From positions 1 through 6,962 of the forward strand of contig JAWWBX010000236.1 of the NCBI GenBank assembly GCA_033720735.1: a DNA stretch of 6,962 bases, written 5' to 3'. The position numbers were made by a program, and so were the translations under genes. The notes beneath the pieces were generated by a model that saw only the letters and a program-made list of their open reading frames with translations, did no database searches and was not told where the DNA came from. The stretch is from B8-G4 sp033720735. Lineage in GTDB: Bacteria > Bacteroidota > Bacteroidia > Chitinophagales > Saprospiraceae. Below, piece after piece: positions 1 through 6,600 of the stretch; positions within the stretch are counted from its first letter, which is position 1, and every line of letters starts with the position of its first letter.

Positions 1-702
1 GAGGCGCTGCAGCGCAAGCTGCGCAATATGAAGGTCGACTTCGAGGAGAATGTGGACATGCTGGTCAAGCATTTCGGCTATACTTCAAGGCCGGACCTCT
101 ATTACGCGCTTGCCACCGAGGAATTTCAGCTCAACGCCCTCAAGACCTTCGACATCGAGGGGCGTCATTTTGTCGTCAAGAAAGAGAAGCCTGCCACCGA
201 ATCCCAGCCGGCGCGTGGCAAAGCGCGCAAAAGCAAGGCCAATGGCAAGAGCAATATCCTGGTCAACGGAGAGCCGGCCGAACAATACAGCTTCATGCTG
301 GCCGGCTGTTGCAAGCCGGTCCAGGGAGACGACATCTTTGCCTACCTCTCAGCCAATGCCGGGTTGAAGATCCATCGTACCAGTTGTCCCAATGCCACCC
401 ACCTGATGGCCAATTACGGGTATCGCATCATGAAAGCCGAATGGGTGCGTGGCGAGTCCTCGGAATTCGTTGTGGACCTGCTGCTTACGGGCATCGACGA
501 CGGCGTCGGCGTGATCGAGCGCGTGACGAATACGATCTCATCCAACCTGGGTATCAATATCAGGTCGTTCAACATTGCCGGCGACGAAGGTTATTTCGAA
601 GGGAGGATCAGCCTGGTGGTCCTCAATAAAGACCAGATGAACCTGGCCATTCGCTCACTCAAATCCCTGAAAGGTATTTCTCAAGTCTCACGCATCGAAT
701 AG
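1..702 (+). CDS. RelA/SpoT-family (p)ppGpp synthetase/hydrolase, C-terminal part (5' end outside window)
   Basis: This is the C-terminal regulatory part of a long RelA/SpoT homologue (RSH), which makes and/or degrades the alarmone (p)ppGpp in the cytoplasm. The frame is open from base 1 (it reads EALQRKLRN before the first in-window ATG at 28), so the gene enters from the left and 233 residues are visible. Residues about 1-60 look like the end of the helical region. A basic, low-complexity linker (GKARKSKANGK) follows near residues 72-83. Next comes the zinc-finger/RIS module, AGCCKPVQGDDI then HRTSC, with the conserved Cys103-Cys104, His125 and Cys129. An ACT domain fills about residues 155-233 (DGVGVIERVTNTISSNLGINI) and ends at the stop. 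The catalytic HD and synthetase domains are not visible, so hydrolase, synthetase or bifunctional activity cannot be decided here. The Fur-family gene starts only 2 nt after the stop, which suggests co-transcription. Confidence 0.93.
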   Translation, partial: EALQRKLRNMKVDFEENVDMLVKHFGYTSRPDLYYALATEEFQLNALKTFDIEGRHFVVKKEKPATESQPARGKARKSKANGKSNILVNGEPAEQYSFMLAGCCKPVQGDDIFAYLSANAGLKIHRTSCPNATHLMANYGYRIMKAEWVRGESSEFVVDLLLTGIDDGVGVIERVTNTISSNLGINIRSFNIAGDEGYFEGRISLVVLNKDQMNLAIRSLKSLKGISQVSRIE

Positions 703-704
703 TT

Positions 705-1214
705 ATGTCATCACTCCTTTCCTCCATGCACGTTCAAAAGTCACACCATCCATCTATTGACAAGGTCAAGCGTCTTTTTGCAGAGTACCTGGGGGCCCAC
801 GGACTCCGCAAGACGCCCGAGCGGTTTGCCATCCTGGAGGAGATCTATACGCGGAATGATCACTTTGATGCCGAGTCGCTGTACGTGCACATGAAAACGC
901 ACAACTATCATGTGAGTCGTGCCACTGTGTACAACACCCTCGATCTGCTCTGCCAGTGCCAGCTCATTCTCAAGCACCACTTTGGCGACCACGTCACCCG
1001 CTACGAACGGGCCTACGGCGTCGCGCCCCACGACCACCTGATCTGCACCGAGTGCGGCAGGATCCTGGAGTTTTCAGACCCTTACATTCAGGAGATCAGA
1101 GAGCGGATGTCCCGCACTACCGATTTCGATATCAGCCATCACGCGCTCATCCTGTATGGCAAGTGTGGCAAGGGTTGTCGTCCCCAGGGCAACGGCCTGG
1201 GGGCCCTGCGCTGA
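705..1214 (+). CDS. Fur-family transcriptional regulator
   Basis: Predicted cytoplasmic Fur/PerR-type metal-dependent DNA-binding repressor, 169 aa, slightly longer than usual because of N- and C-terminal tails. The winged-helix domain spans about residues 20-85. It has LRKTPERFAILEEIY, the HFDAESLY motif and the recognition helix SRATVYNTLDLL (71-82). The dimerisation and metal domain shows HDHLIC (His109, His111), Cys114-x2-Cys117 for structural zinc, HH at 145-146, and a second cysteine pair Cys154-x3-Cys158. The C-terminal pair is usually CxxC or Cx4C, so Cx3C is slightly unusual. The tail after Cys158 (RPQGNGLGALR) has no recognisable motif. A second in-frame ATG at 726 (Met8, MHVQKS) is an equally plausible start, since neither ATG has a Shine-Dalgarno sequence. 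I kept 705 because it sits 2 nt after the RSH stop. The metal (Fe, Mn, Zn or peroxide sensing) cannot be decided from sequence alone. Confidence 0.93.
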   Translation: MSSLLSSMHVQKSHHPSIDKVKRLFAEYLGAHGLRKTPERFAILEEIYTRNDHFDAESLYVHMKTHNYHVSRATVYNTLDLLCQCQLILKHHFGDHVTRYERAYGVAPHDHLICTECGRILEFSDPYIQEIRERMSRTTDFDISHHALILYGKCGKGCRPQGNGLGALR

Positions 1215-1237
1215 CCCGGCCAGCACGGAATAATTGG

Positions 1238-1245
1238 TATCTTTG
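1238..1245 (+). promoter_or_regulatory. Possible Bacteroidota -7 promoter box before purA
   Basis: TATCTTTG matches the Bacteroidota sigma-ABfr -7 consensus TAnnTTTG exactly and lies 4 nt before the purA ATG, in the 35-nt gap after the Fur-family gene. I find no convincing TTTG at the expected -33 spacing. If it is used, transcription would begin at or just inside the start codon, giving a leaderless or nearly leaderless message. It could equally be a chance match, with purA read through from the upstream genes. Confidence 0.3.
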
Positions 1246-1249
1246 AGCA

Positions 1250-2536
1250 ATGCACGTTGACGTACTCCTGGGCCTGCAATGGGGCGACGAAGGAAAGGGA
1301 AAGATCGTGGATTATCTGGCCGACAGGTACGATCTCGTCTGCCGTTTCCAGGGCGGGCCCAATGCCGGGCACACGCTTGAGATCGGTGACACCAAGACAG
1401 TCCTGCATACCATTCCATCCGGCATTTTCCGTACAGACATCGTCAACATGATCGGAAACGGGGTCGTGATCGACCCCATCACGCTGTGCAAGGAGATCGC
1501 CGGGCTGGAGGATCTCAAGGTCCCGGTGACCGACCGCCTGGTGGTCGCCCGCCGTGCACACCTGATCCTTCCCACCCACCGCCTTCTCGATGCCGCCTCC
1601 GAGGCTGCCAAAGGAAAAATGAAGATCGGGTCGACCCTGCGCGGTATCGGCCCTACCTACATGGATAAGACCGGCCGCAATGGCCTGCGCATGGGGGACA
1701 TCATGCGCCCGGACTTCATGGACCGCTACCGGGCGCTCAAGGACAAGCATCTGGGCCTGCTTAAATTGTACCCGGAATTTGAATTCGATATCCGTGCCGA
1801 GGAAGAAGACTGGTTTGCCTCCGTCGAAACCCTCCGGGGACTGGAAATGGTCGATGGTGAGTACTATGTCAACCAGGCGATCGACAGCGGCAAGCGCGTG
1901 CTGGCCGAAGGCGCCCAGGGCTCCATGCTGGATATCGATTTCGGCACCTACCCCTATGTGACTTCCTCCAACACCATTTCGTCGGGTGTCTGTAATGGCC
2001 TCGGTGTCGCGCCCGGACGCATTGGCCGCGTGATCGGGATCACCAAAGCATATTGCACCAGAGTGGGCAGCGGTCCATTCCCGACAGAGCTCCACGACGC
2101 CGACGGCGAACGCCTGCGCAAACTGGGGCATGAGTTTGGTGCCACCACCGGCCGGCCCCGTCGTTGCGGCTGGATCGACATCCCTCAAGTAAGGTATTCT
2201 ATCATGCTCAACGGGGTCACGGACATTGCCCTCACCAAGATCGATGTGCTGACCTCCTTCGACGAGGTCGGGATGGGTGTTGCCTACGACATCAACGGTC
2301 ATCGTACCACTCGCCTGCCCTACGACCTCGAAGACGCAGCGATCAAACCCGTCTACGAGCGGGTGGCGGGTTGGCAGGAAGATATCAGCCGGGTGGATGT
2401 ATACGATGCACTGCCACAAACGACCAGGGATTACATTGAACGTCTGGAAACCGCCTTCAAGCGGCCCATTTCCTACGTTTCCACCGGGCCACAACGCGAG
2501 GCATTGCTGACCCGCGACGCGTTTATTGAGGCCTGA
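1250..2536 (+). CDS. purA: Adenylosuccinate synthase (adenylosuccinate synthetase)
   Basis: PurA condenses IMP with aspartate, using GTP, to adenylosuccinate: the first committed step from IMP to AMP, in the cytoplasm. The protein is 428 aa, the family's normal length. The start is fixed: an in-frame TGA lies two codons upstream (1244-1246). Signatures seen in order are the GTP P-loop WGDEGKGKIVDYLA (11-24) with catalytic Asp13; GGPNAGHT (35-42) with catalytic His41; the IMP-binding STLRGIGPTYMDKTGRNGLR (128-147); the LAEGAQGSMLDIDFGTYPYV (218-237) loop; VGSGPFPTE (272-280); TGRPRRCGWID (300-310), with the aspartate-binding loop; and LTKIDVL (328-334) for guanine recognition. All key residues are present. 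It closes the RSH-fur-purA cluster. (p)ppGpp is a known inhibitor of E. coli PurA, so the neighbourhood makes functional sense. Its last 14 nt overlap, convergently, the end of the lipoprotein gene on the opposite strand. Confidence 0.98.
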   Translation: MHVDVLLGLQWGDEGKGKIVDYLADRYDLVCRFQGGPNAGHTLEIGDTKTVLHTIPSGIFRTDIVNMIGNGVVIDPITLCKEIAGLEDLKVPVTDRLVVARRAHLILPTHRLLDAASEAAKGKMKIGSTLRGIGPTYMDKTGRNGLRMGDIMRPDFMDRYRALKDKHLGLLKLYPEFEFDIRAEEEDWFASVETLRGLEMVDGEYYVNQAIDSGKRVLAEGAQGSMLDIDFGTYPYVTSSNTISSGVCNGLGVAPGRIGRVIGITKAYCTRVGSGPFPTELHDADGERLRKLGHEFGATTGRPRRCGWIDIPQVRYSIMLNGVTDIALTKIDVLTSFDEVGMGVAYDINGHRTTRLPYDLEDAAIKPVYERVAGWQEDISRVDVYDALPQTTRDYIERLETAFKRPISYVSTGPQREALLTRDAFIEA

Positions 2537-3275
2537 TAGCCGTAATGATGTATTGGAATTCCAGTGCGTTGTCGTCTGAGTTGACGATGGCATAACCGGC
2601 GGTGGTCAATTCGCGCTGCACCTCGGTTGCCGCGATGCGCTGGGCAACCGCCGGACCGATCTGGGTTTCTTTCTTCTTGAAGTCGACAATGATGACCTTG
2701 CCACCCGGCTTGATCGCCGGTATGAGATCACGGAGGTACCGTTCCCGATCGGAAATGTACATGTAGGTATTGACCATCAGCACCATGTCCACCTCATCGG
2801 CCTTCAGCCCCGGGTCGGTAGCCGTGGCCAATCGCGTTTCGAACCTTTTGCGTACATCTTCGGGATAGCGCTCCTTTTCCCTGTTCATCCAGGAAATAGC
2901 GCGATCGTCGATGTCGATAGCGATCACGTTGCCGCCGATGGCTGCGATGCGGAAAGCAAAGTACCCGGTACCCGCTCCGATATCCGCCACTGTTTTGTCT
3001 GTGAGATCGCCGAGCAGATTCAGAACCAGGTCGGGCTTTTGCCAGATCACACGGGTTTCCGCCTCGTAGTAGTCCGAAGACATATCGTCAAACCCTTTCT
3101 GGACCGTCGTATCCTGCGGTGGCGGATCAGCAGGCGGCTGCTCGTTGGTGGTCGGATCCCCGTTGCCACAGGCTGACAACAAGAGGAGACACAGCCCCGC
3201 CAGAATCATTGCTTGAAGTGGTTTCCGTTTCACGAGATGATGGCGGCAAAGATACTCAAACGGCCTTACTCTCAT
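2523..3275 (-). CDS. Predicted lipoprotein with class I SAM-dependent methyltransferase domain
   Basis: 250 aa. The N-terminus looks like a lipoprotein signal: basic VKRKPLQ, hydrophobic MILAGLCLLLLSA, then lipobox LSAC with Cys36. A Pro/Asp/Gln-rich linker follows (about 38-57). The rest is a Rossmann-type methyltransferase: motif I VADIGAGTGYFAF (96-108), the ribose-binding acidic strand IAIDID (118-123), DMVLMVNTYMYI (163-174) and KPGGKVIIVDFKKKE (189-203). The substrate is unknown. Targeting a SAM enzyme outside the cytoplasm is odd, because SAM is cytoplasmic; signal-bearing methyltransferase-fold proteins do occur in other Gram-negative bacteria. Start choice: ATG at 3275 overlaps the upstream stop as ATGA, suggesting translational coupling. 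A GTG at 3233 (codon 15) would give a more classic signal peptide (VKRKPL...) and 236 aa. It is the last gene of the rimK operon and overlaps purA's end by 14 nt. Confidence 0.85.
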   Translation of the reverse strand: MRVRPFEYLCRHHLVKRKPLQAMILAGLCLLLLSACGNGDPTTNEQPPADPPPQDTTVQKGFDDMSSDYYEAETRVIWQKPDLVLNLLGDLTDKTVADIGAGTGYFAFRIAAIGGNVIAIDIDDRAISWMNREKERYPEDVRKRFETRLATATDPGLKADEVDMVLMVNTYMYISDRERYLRDLIPAIKPGGKVIIVDFKKKETQIGPAVAQRIAATEVQRELTTAGYAIVNSDDNALEFQYIITAIRPQ

Positions 3276-4300
3276 CGCGGTAGCGCTTTGGGTTCGAGTA
3301 TCCTGAACTGGTATCCGATATTGAACAACGCATCGCCCTGATTGACCACCGAGGCATTGTTATGTCCCAGGATATAACCGGAACGATTAGCGAGTACCAC
3401 GATCTTGCGCGATCCGAACGGGTCGGTGATCGTACCGAGCGGTTCACTTTTGCGCACCTTCATTCCGGAGCGCTTGGACCAGGTAAAGATACCAGCGCTG
3501 GAGGCACGCACCCAACTGGTCTTGTCAAAGAGGACGCTAGGTTCGTCAGCCTGCTCGTACCAGTGGGGTGCCAGCATCCGTTTGTGGGCAAGAACGCGCC
3601 GCATCCCCTGCAATCCCTTGGTGATAGCAAACCCGTCGAGACGCAAGGCTTCGCCGCCTTCGTAGATCAGGATCGGGATCGCCAGGTCCCGTGCTACCTG
3701 CCGGAGCGATTTGCGGATGATCGGCTTTTTGATGATGAACGGCGGTGCAAAATGCCGGGCCAGTGTCAGGCTCGGAATGCTGAGACGGGAATACCGCACC
3801 TGCGGATGGTTGTACCGCGAGCCGCCGCCTGTATGATAATCGATCACAAAATCGATCTCGGGCATGATGGTGCGCGAGACGATCCGTGCCACCCTCGATG
3901 CCAGCGAGCCACGCATATTGCCGGGGAAGCTGCGGTTGACATCCTTGCCATCGGGCACTTCGCGCGAGAAATGGATAAAGCCATGCACGTTGAGAAGCGG
4001 GATCGCCACGACCGTGCCGCGCAGCAGATGATCGAACATCCGGGTGTCCAGGGCCCGCCGTACGATCTCCACGCCATTGATCTCATCGCCGTGCACCCCA
4101 CCCATGATCAAGGCGACCGGACCCGGTTTGCTGCTGCGGTGAACAAAGACATTGATATGGATCGGTGAGTCGGAGGGAAGCCGGCCTACATCGATCTTGA
4201 CCACTGCCTGCTCGCCAGGGGCCACCTGCTGCCCTCCGATCGTCAGTGGCCCTTTCTTATATCTCCTGACCTTCTTCTTAGTACCACTTCTTTCTGGCAT
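3272..4300 (-). CDS. Succinylglutamate desuccinylase/aspartoacylase-family zinc hydrolase
   Basis: 342 aa, cytoplasmic by appearance (no signal peptide; very basic N-terminus, KKKVRRYKKG). It belongs to the AstE/AspA family of M14-like zinc carboxypeptidase folds, which cleave amide bonds of N-acyl amino acids such as N-succinylglutamate or N-acetylaspartate. Zinc and catalytic signatures are present: GGVHGDEINGVEIVRR (67-82) with His70 and Glu73; DGKDVNRSFPG (117-127) with Asn122-Arg123 for substrate carboxylate binding; DYHTGG (154-159) with the third zinc ligand His156; and IYEGGE (212-217) supplying the likely catalytic Glu. The C-terminal part (about 258-336) resembles the beta domain common in this family. 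The start ATG lies inside the end of rimK (23-nt overlap), and the stop overlaps the next ATG (ATGA), so all three genes are probably one transcript. The real substrate is unknown. Related hydrolases next to rimK are, as I recall, common, which suggests a role tied to glutamyl or N-acyl-glutamate products rather than arginine catabolism; no other ast gene is in view. Confidence 0.9.
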   Translation of the reverse strand: MPERSGTKKKVRRYKKGPLTIGGQQVAPGEQAVVKIDVGRLPSDSPIHINVFVHRSSKPGPVALIMGGVHGDEINGVEIVRRALDTRMFDHLLRGTVVAIPLLNVHGFIHFSREVPDGKDVNRSFPGNMRGSLASRVARIVSRTIMPEIDFVIDYHTGGGSRYNHPQVRYSRLSIPSLTLARHFAPPFIIKKPIIRKSLRQVARDLAIPILIYEGGEALRLDGFAITKGLQGMRRVLAHKRMLAPHWYEQADEPSVLFDKTSWVRASSAGIFTWSKRSGMKVRKSEPLGTITDPFGSRKIVVLANRSGYILGHNNASVVNQGDALFNIGYQFRILEPKALPR

Positions 4301-5165
4301 TGCGCTCGATATATTGTATCACTTTGCCGGCGATATCTGTTCCGGTTGTTCCTTCGATCCCTTCAAGCCCGGGCGACGCGTTGACCTCGAGAACGAGTGG
4401 TCCGTGGTCGGAGCGCAGAATATCCACGCCAGCCACCTTCAGGTTCATCAGCTGGGCGGCCTTCCTGGCGATCACGCGCTCATCTTCCGTGAGGGCGATC
4501 TTGCGGGAAGTGGCTCCGCGGTGCAGATTGGACCTGAACTCACCGGCCCGGGCCCGGCGTTCCATGCTGGCAACGATCTGACCGTCGACGATAAACACCC
4601 TCAGGTCGGTGCCGTTGGATTCGCGCACGAATTCCTGCAGGATCACCTTCTCCTTCATCTTGAGGAAAGCCTCCATGATCGACTCGGTGCTGTTGAAGGT
4701 TTCACCCATGATCACGCCAAGGCCCTGGGTGCTGCTCAGCAGCTTGATGATCACGGGTGGCGGACCCACCTTCTCGATCGCACTGTGCAGGGTGTTGACA
4801 TTGCTGGTGATCATCGAGTTGGGAACGGCCACACCGTTGGCCGCCAGATACTGCATGGAGGTCCGCTTGTCGCGGCTGCGCAACAAGGCTTCGGAGCGCA
4901 CGACCGTGAAGATCCCGTTGAGCTCAAACTGACGAATGACTGCCGCGCCGTACGAAGTTGCCGAAGCACCAATGCGCGGAATGATCGCGTCGACCCGGTC
5001 GACCTTCTGGTTGTCATACCATACTTCAAGGCCCTTCCTGCCGATCGACAGATCGCACCGCATGTGGTCGATCACGCGCACATCATGCCCCCGGCGCCGA
5101 CTGGCCATATAGAGGCTCTGCGTGGAGTAGAGCGCCGGATTGCGTGAGAGGATGACAATGTTCAT
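4278..5165 (-). CDS. rimK: RimK-type alpha-L-glutamate ligase (ATP-grasp; ribosomal protein S6 modification family)
   Basis: 295 aa, close to the roughly 300 aa of E. coli RimK, and aligning along its whole length by eye. RimK uses ATP to add glutamate residues to the C-terminus of ribosomal protein S6. Features, numbered from the chosen start: MNIVILSRNPALYSTQSL at the N-terminus; VDAIIPRIGASATSYGAAV (59-77); RDKRTSMQYLAANGV (98-112); ATP-binding Lys141 in VIIKL; the TQGLGV loop (146-151); ILQEFVRE (175-182); ASMERRARAGEFRSNLHRG (199-217); and the Mg-binding Asp248 and EVNASPGLEGIEGTTGTDIA (259-278). I start it at the ATG at 5165 because the RimK family begins right there. An in-frame ATG at 5189 would add eight residues (MTGVDQHP) and would overlap the left arm of the intergenic inverted repeat. 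Its C-terminus is short (RNARKKWY), lacking the E. coli tail. The substrate could also be a small molecule: RimK relatives make NAAG, beta-citrylglutamate or coenzyme F420 tails. Confidence 0.93.
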   Translation of the reverse strand: MNIVILSRNPALYSTQSLYMASRRRGHDVRVIDHMRCDLSIGRKGLEVWYDNQKVDRVDAIIPRIGASATSYGAAVIRQFELNGIFTVVRSEALLRSRDKRTSMQYLAANGVAVPNSMITSNVNTLHSAIEKVGPPPVIIKLLSSTQGLGVIMGETFNSTESIMEAFLKMKEKVILQEFVRESNGTDLRVFIVDGQIVASMERRARAGEFRSNLHRGATSRKIALTEDERVIARKAAQLMNLKVAGVDILRSDHGPLVLEVNASPGLEGIEGTTGTDIAGKVIQYIERNARKKWY

Positions 5166-5181
5166 CGGGTGCTGATCGACA

Positions 5182-5238
5182 CCGGTCAAGATAGAAATAC
5201 TCTCCCAATAATCAGGGCATTATACCTATCTTGACGGG
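5182..5238. promoter_or_regulatory. Inverted repeat in the rimK/transporter divergent intergenic region
   Basis: The left arm CCGGTCAAGATAG (5182-5194) and right arm CTATCTTGACGGG (5226-5238) are inverted copies, 12 of 13 matching with 10 consecutive matches, separated by 31 nt. Each arm reads CTATCTTGAC toward its own gene and ends 16 nt (rimK) or 19 nt (transporter) before the start. The TATCTTGA core resembles the TATCTTTG box before purA. It may therefore be a pair of mirrored promoter -7 elements or two half-sites of one regulator; the 44-bp arm spacing is close to four helical turns. A terminator is unlikely, given the position between divergent genes and the long loop. Confidence 0.45.
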
Positions 5239-5257
5239 ACACACACCCTTTGCTTTC

Positions 5258-6544
5258 ATGCCATCATTTGAATTGAATGACAAGCGGGTCATCAATGGCT
5301 GGGCGCTATTCGATTGGGCCAATTCCGCCTATTTTCTAGTCATTGCCACCGCGATCTTCCCGACGTACTATGCTTCCGTGACCCCGGACGAGATCCGGTT
5401 TCTCGGAGGGGATATTTCCAACACTGCGCTGTACGCGTACGCGGTGTCGTTTGCCTACCTGCTGGTGGCGGTGCTGTCACCGCTGCTGTCCGGCATCGCG
5501 GACTATGGGGGGCGTCGCAAGTATTTCATGAAGTTGTTTACCGCAGTCGGGAGTGTTGCCTGCATTGCGCTGTTCTTCTTTGCAAATGAGGACCTCGTGT
5601 GGCTCGGCACGACGATGTTTATCCTGGCCACGATCGGGGCAGCTGGCGGGATCGTCTTCTACAACGCCTACCTGCCGGAGATCGTGACGGAGGATATGTA
5701 CGACAAGGTGAGCGCCAAGGGATACATTTACGGGTACTTCGGCAGTGTGCTGCTGCTCATTTTCTGCCTGGTGATGATCCTGAAGCCGGAGTGGTTTGGG
5801 ATTTCCAGTTCGACCCTGCCATCACGGATCTCCTTCGCTCTGGTGGGGGTCTGGTGGATCGGTTTTGCCCAGATCACCTTTCGCCGGTTGCCGCCCGACG
5901 TGCCGGTGCGTGCCAAACGTCTTTTCGCGAAGGGCGTGCAGGAACTGGTGATGGTGTGGGGCAAGGTCAGGCAACAGCCGCGGGTGCTACGGTTCCTGGT
6001 GGCTTTCTTCTTTTACATGGCAGGCGTCCAGACCGTGATCTACCTGGCCACCATCTTCGCCCAGAGCGAGCTCAATTTCGGATCTGCCGAGCTCATTGGG
6101 GTGGTCCTGATCCTCCAGCTGGTGGCCATGCTCGGTGCCTGGGTGTTCGCCCGTGTCTCCGACCGGCATGGCAACAAACTCTCGCTGCTGATCCAGATCG
6201 GTATCTGGATGCTCATCTGCGTGGCAGCCTACTTTGTGCAGGACAAGATGCAGTTTTACGTGATCGCTGCATTCGTCGGAATGGTGCTCGGCGGGATCCA
6301 GTCGCTTTCAAGATCGACATATGCCAAATTGCTGGAAGACCGGTCGCAGGATCTCACGTCCTACTTCAGCTTCTACGATGTCCTCTTCAAGGTATCCCTC
6401 GTCGCCGGGTCGTTCATCTTCGGGTTTGTCGATCAGGTCACGGGCGGCATGCGCAACAGTGTGCTCGCTTTGATCGTGCTCTTCGTTGTCGGGATGATCC
6501 TGATGTGGACGGTGGATATGCGGGATCTGCGGCGGGCTGGTTAA
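5258..6544 (+). CDS. MFS transporter, Atg22/UMF1 family
   Basis: 428-aa, strongly hydrophobic inner-membrane protein with about 12 predicted membrane segments. The signature GWALFDWANSAY (14-25), just before the first segment, marks the Atg22-like/UMF1 branch of the major facilitator superfamily. The MFS motif A loop GIADYGGRRK (79-88) lies between segments 2 and 3. The second-half loop FARVSDRHGNK is the matching motif, and GGIQSLSRSTYAKLLED (345-361) is also typical of this family. Yeast Atg22 exports amino acids from the vacuole; bacterial members are mostly uncharacterised, so a small-molecule or amino-acid efflux role is inference. An in-frame TTG at 5231 would add nine residues, but it lies inside the inverted-repeat arm, and family members start close to the ATG at 5258. 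No Shine-Dalgarno motif precedes the ATG. The gene is divergent from rimK; a shared control region is possible. The tandem repeat starts within about ten bases of its stop. Confidence 0.93.
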   Translation: MPSFELNDKRVINGWALFDWANSAYFLVIATAIFPTYYASVTPDEIRFLGGDISNTALYAYAVSFAYLLVAVLSPLLSGIADYGGRRKYFMKLFTAVGSVACIALFFFANEDLVWLGTTMFILATIGAAGGIVFYNAYLPEIVTEDMYDKVSAKGYIYGYFGSVLLLIFCLVMILKPEWFGISSSTLPSRISFALVGVWWIGFAQITFRRLPPDVPVRAKRLFAKGVQELVMVWGKVRQQPRVLRFLVAFFFYMAGVQTVIYLATIFAQSELNFGSAELIGVVLILQLVAMLGAWVFARVSDRHGNKLSLLIQIGIWMLICVAAYFVQDKMQFYVIAAFVGMVLGGIQSLSRSTYAKLLEDRSQDLTSYFSFYDVLFKVSLVAGSFIFGFVDQVTGGMRNSVLALIVLFVVGMILMWTVDMRDLRRAG

Positions 6545-6600
6545 AGGTTATTCCGTTTGTCCGTTTTTCGGTTCTTCGGTTTTCCGGTTTTTCGGTTTTC

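Noticed and set aside
1139..2593. 484-codon open frame on the minus strand across purA
   Set aside because: It is antisense to a textbook purA with all motifs. Its translation has no recognisable domain, and GC-rich codon bias explains the long stop-free complement.
3362..5147. Two long plus-strand open frames (268 and 331 codons) opposite rimK and the hydrolase
   Set aside because: The minus-strand genes carry full family signatures; the plus-strand translations are His/Pro/Gly-rich with no motif, typical of antisense shadows.
5166..5189. ATG at 5189 as the rimK start
   Set aside because: RimK homologues begin at the MNIVILSR-like segment, matching the ATG at 5165; the extra eight residues have no family support.
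5231..5257. TTG start for the transporter at 5231
   Set aside because: It adds nine residues not expected for the family and lies inside the inverted-repeat arm; the ATG at 5258 is preferred.
6545..6600. Rho-independent terminator after the transporter
   Set aside because: The T runs are repeat units without a GC-rich stem before them; only 3-bp CCG/CGG pairs can form.
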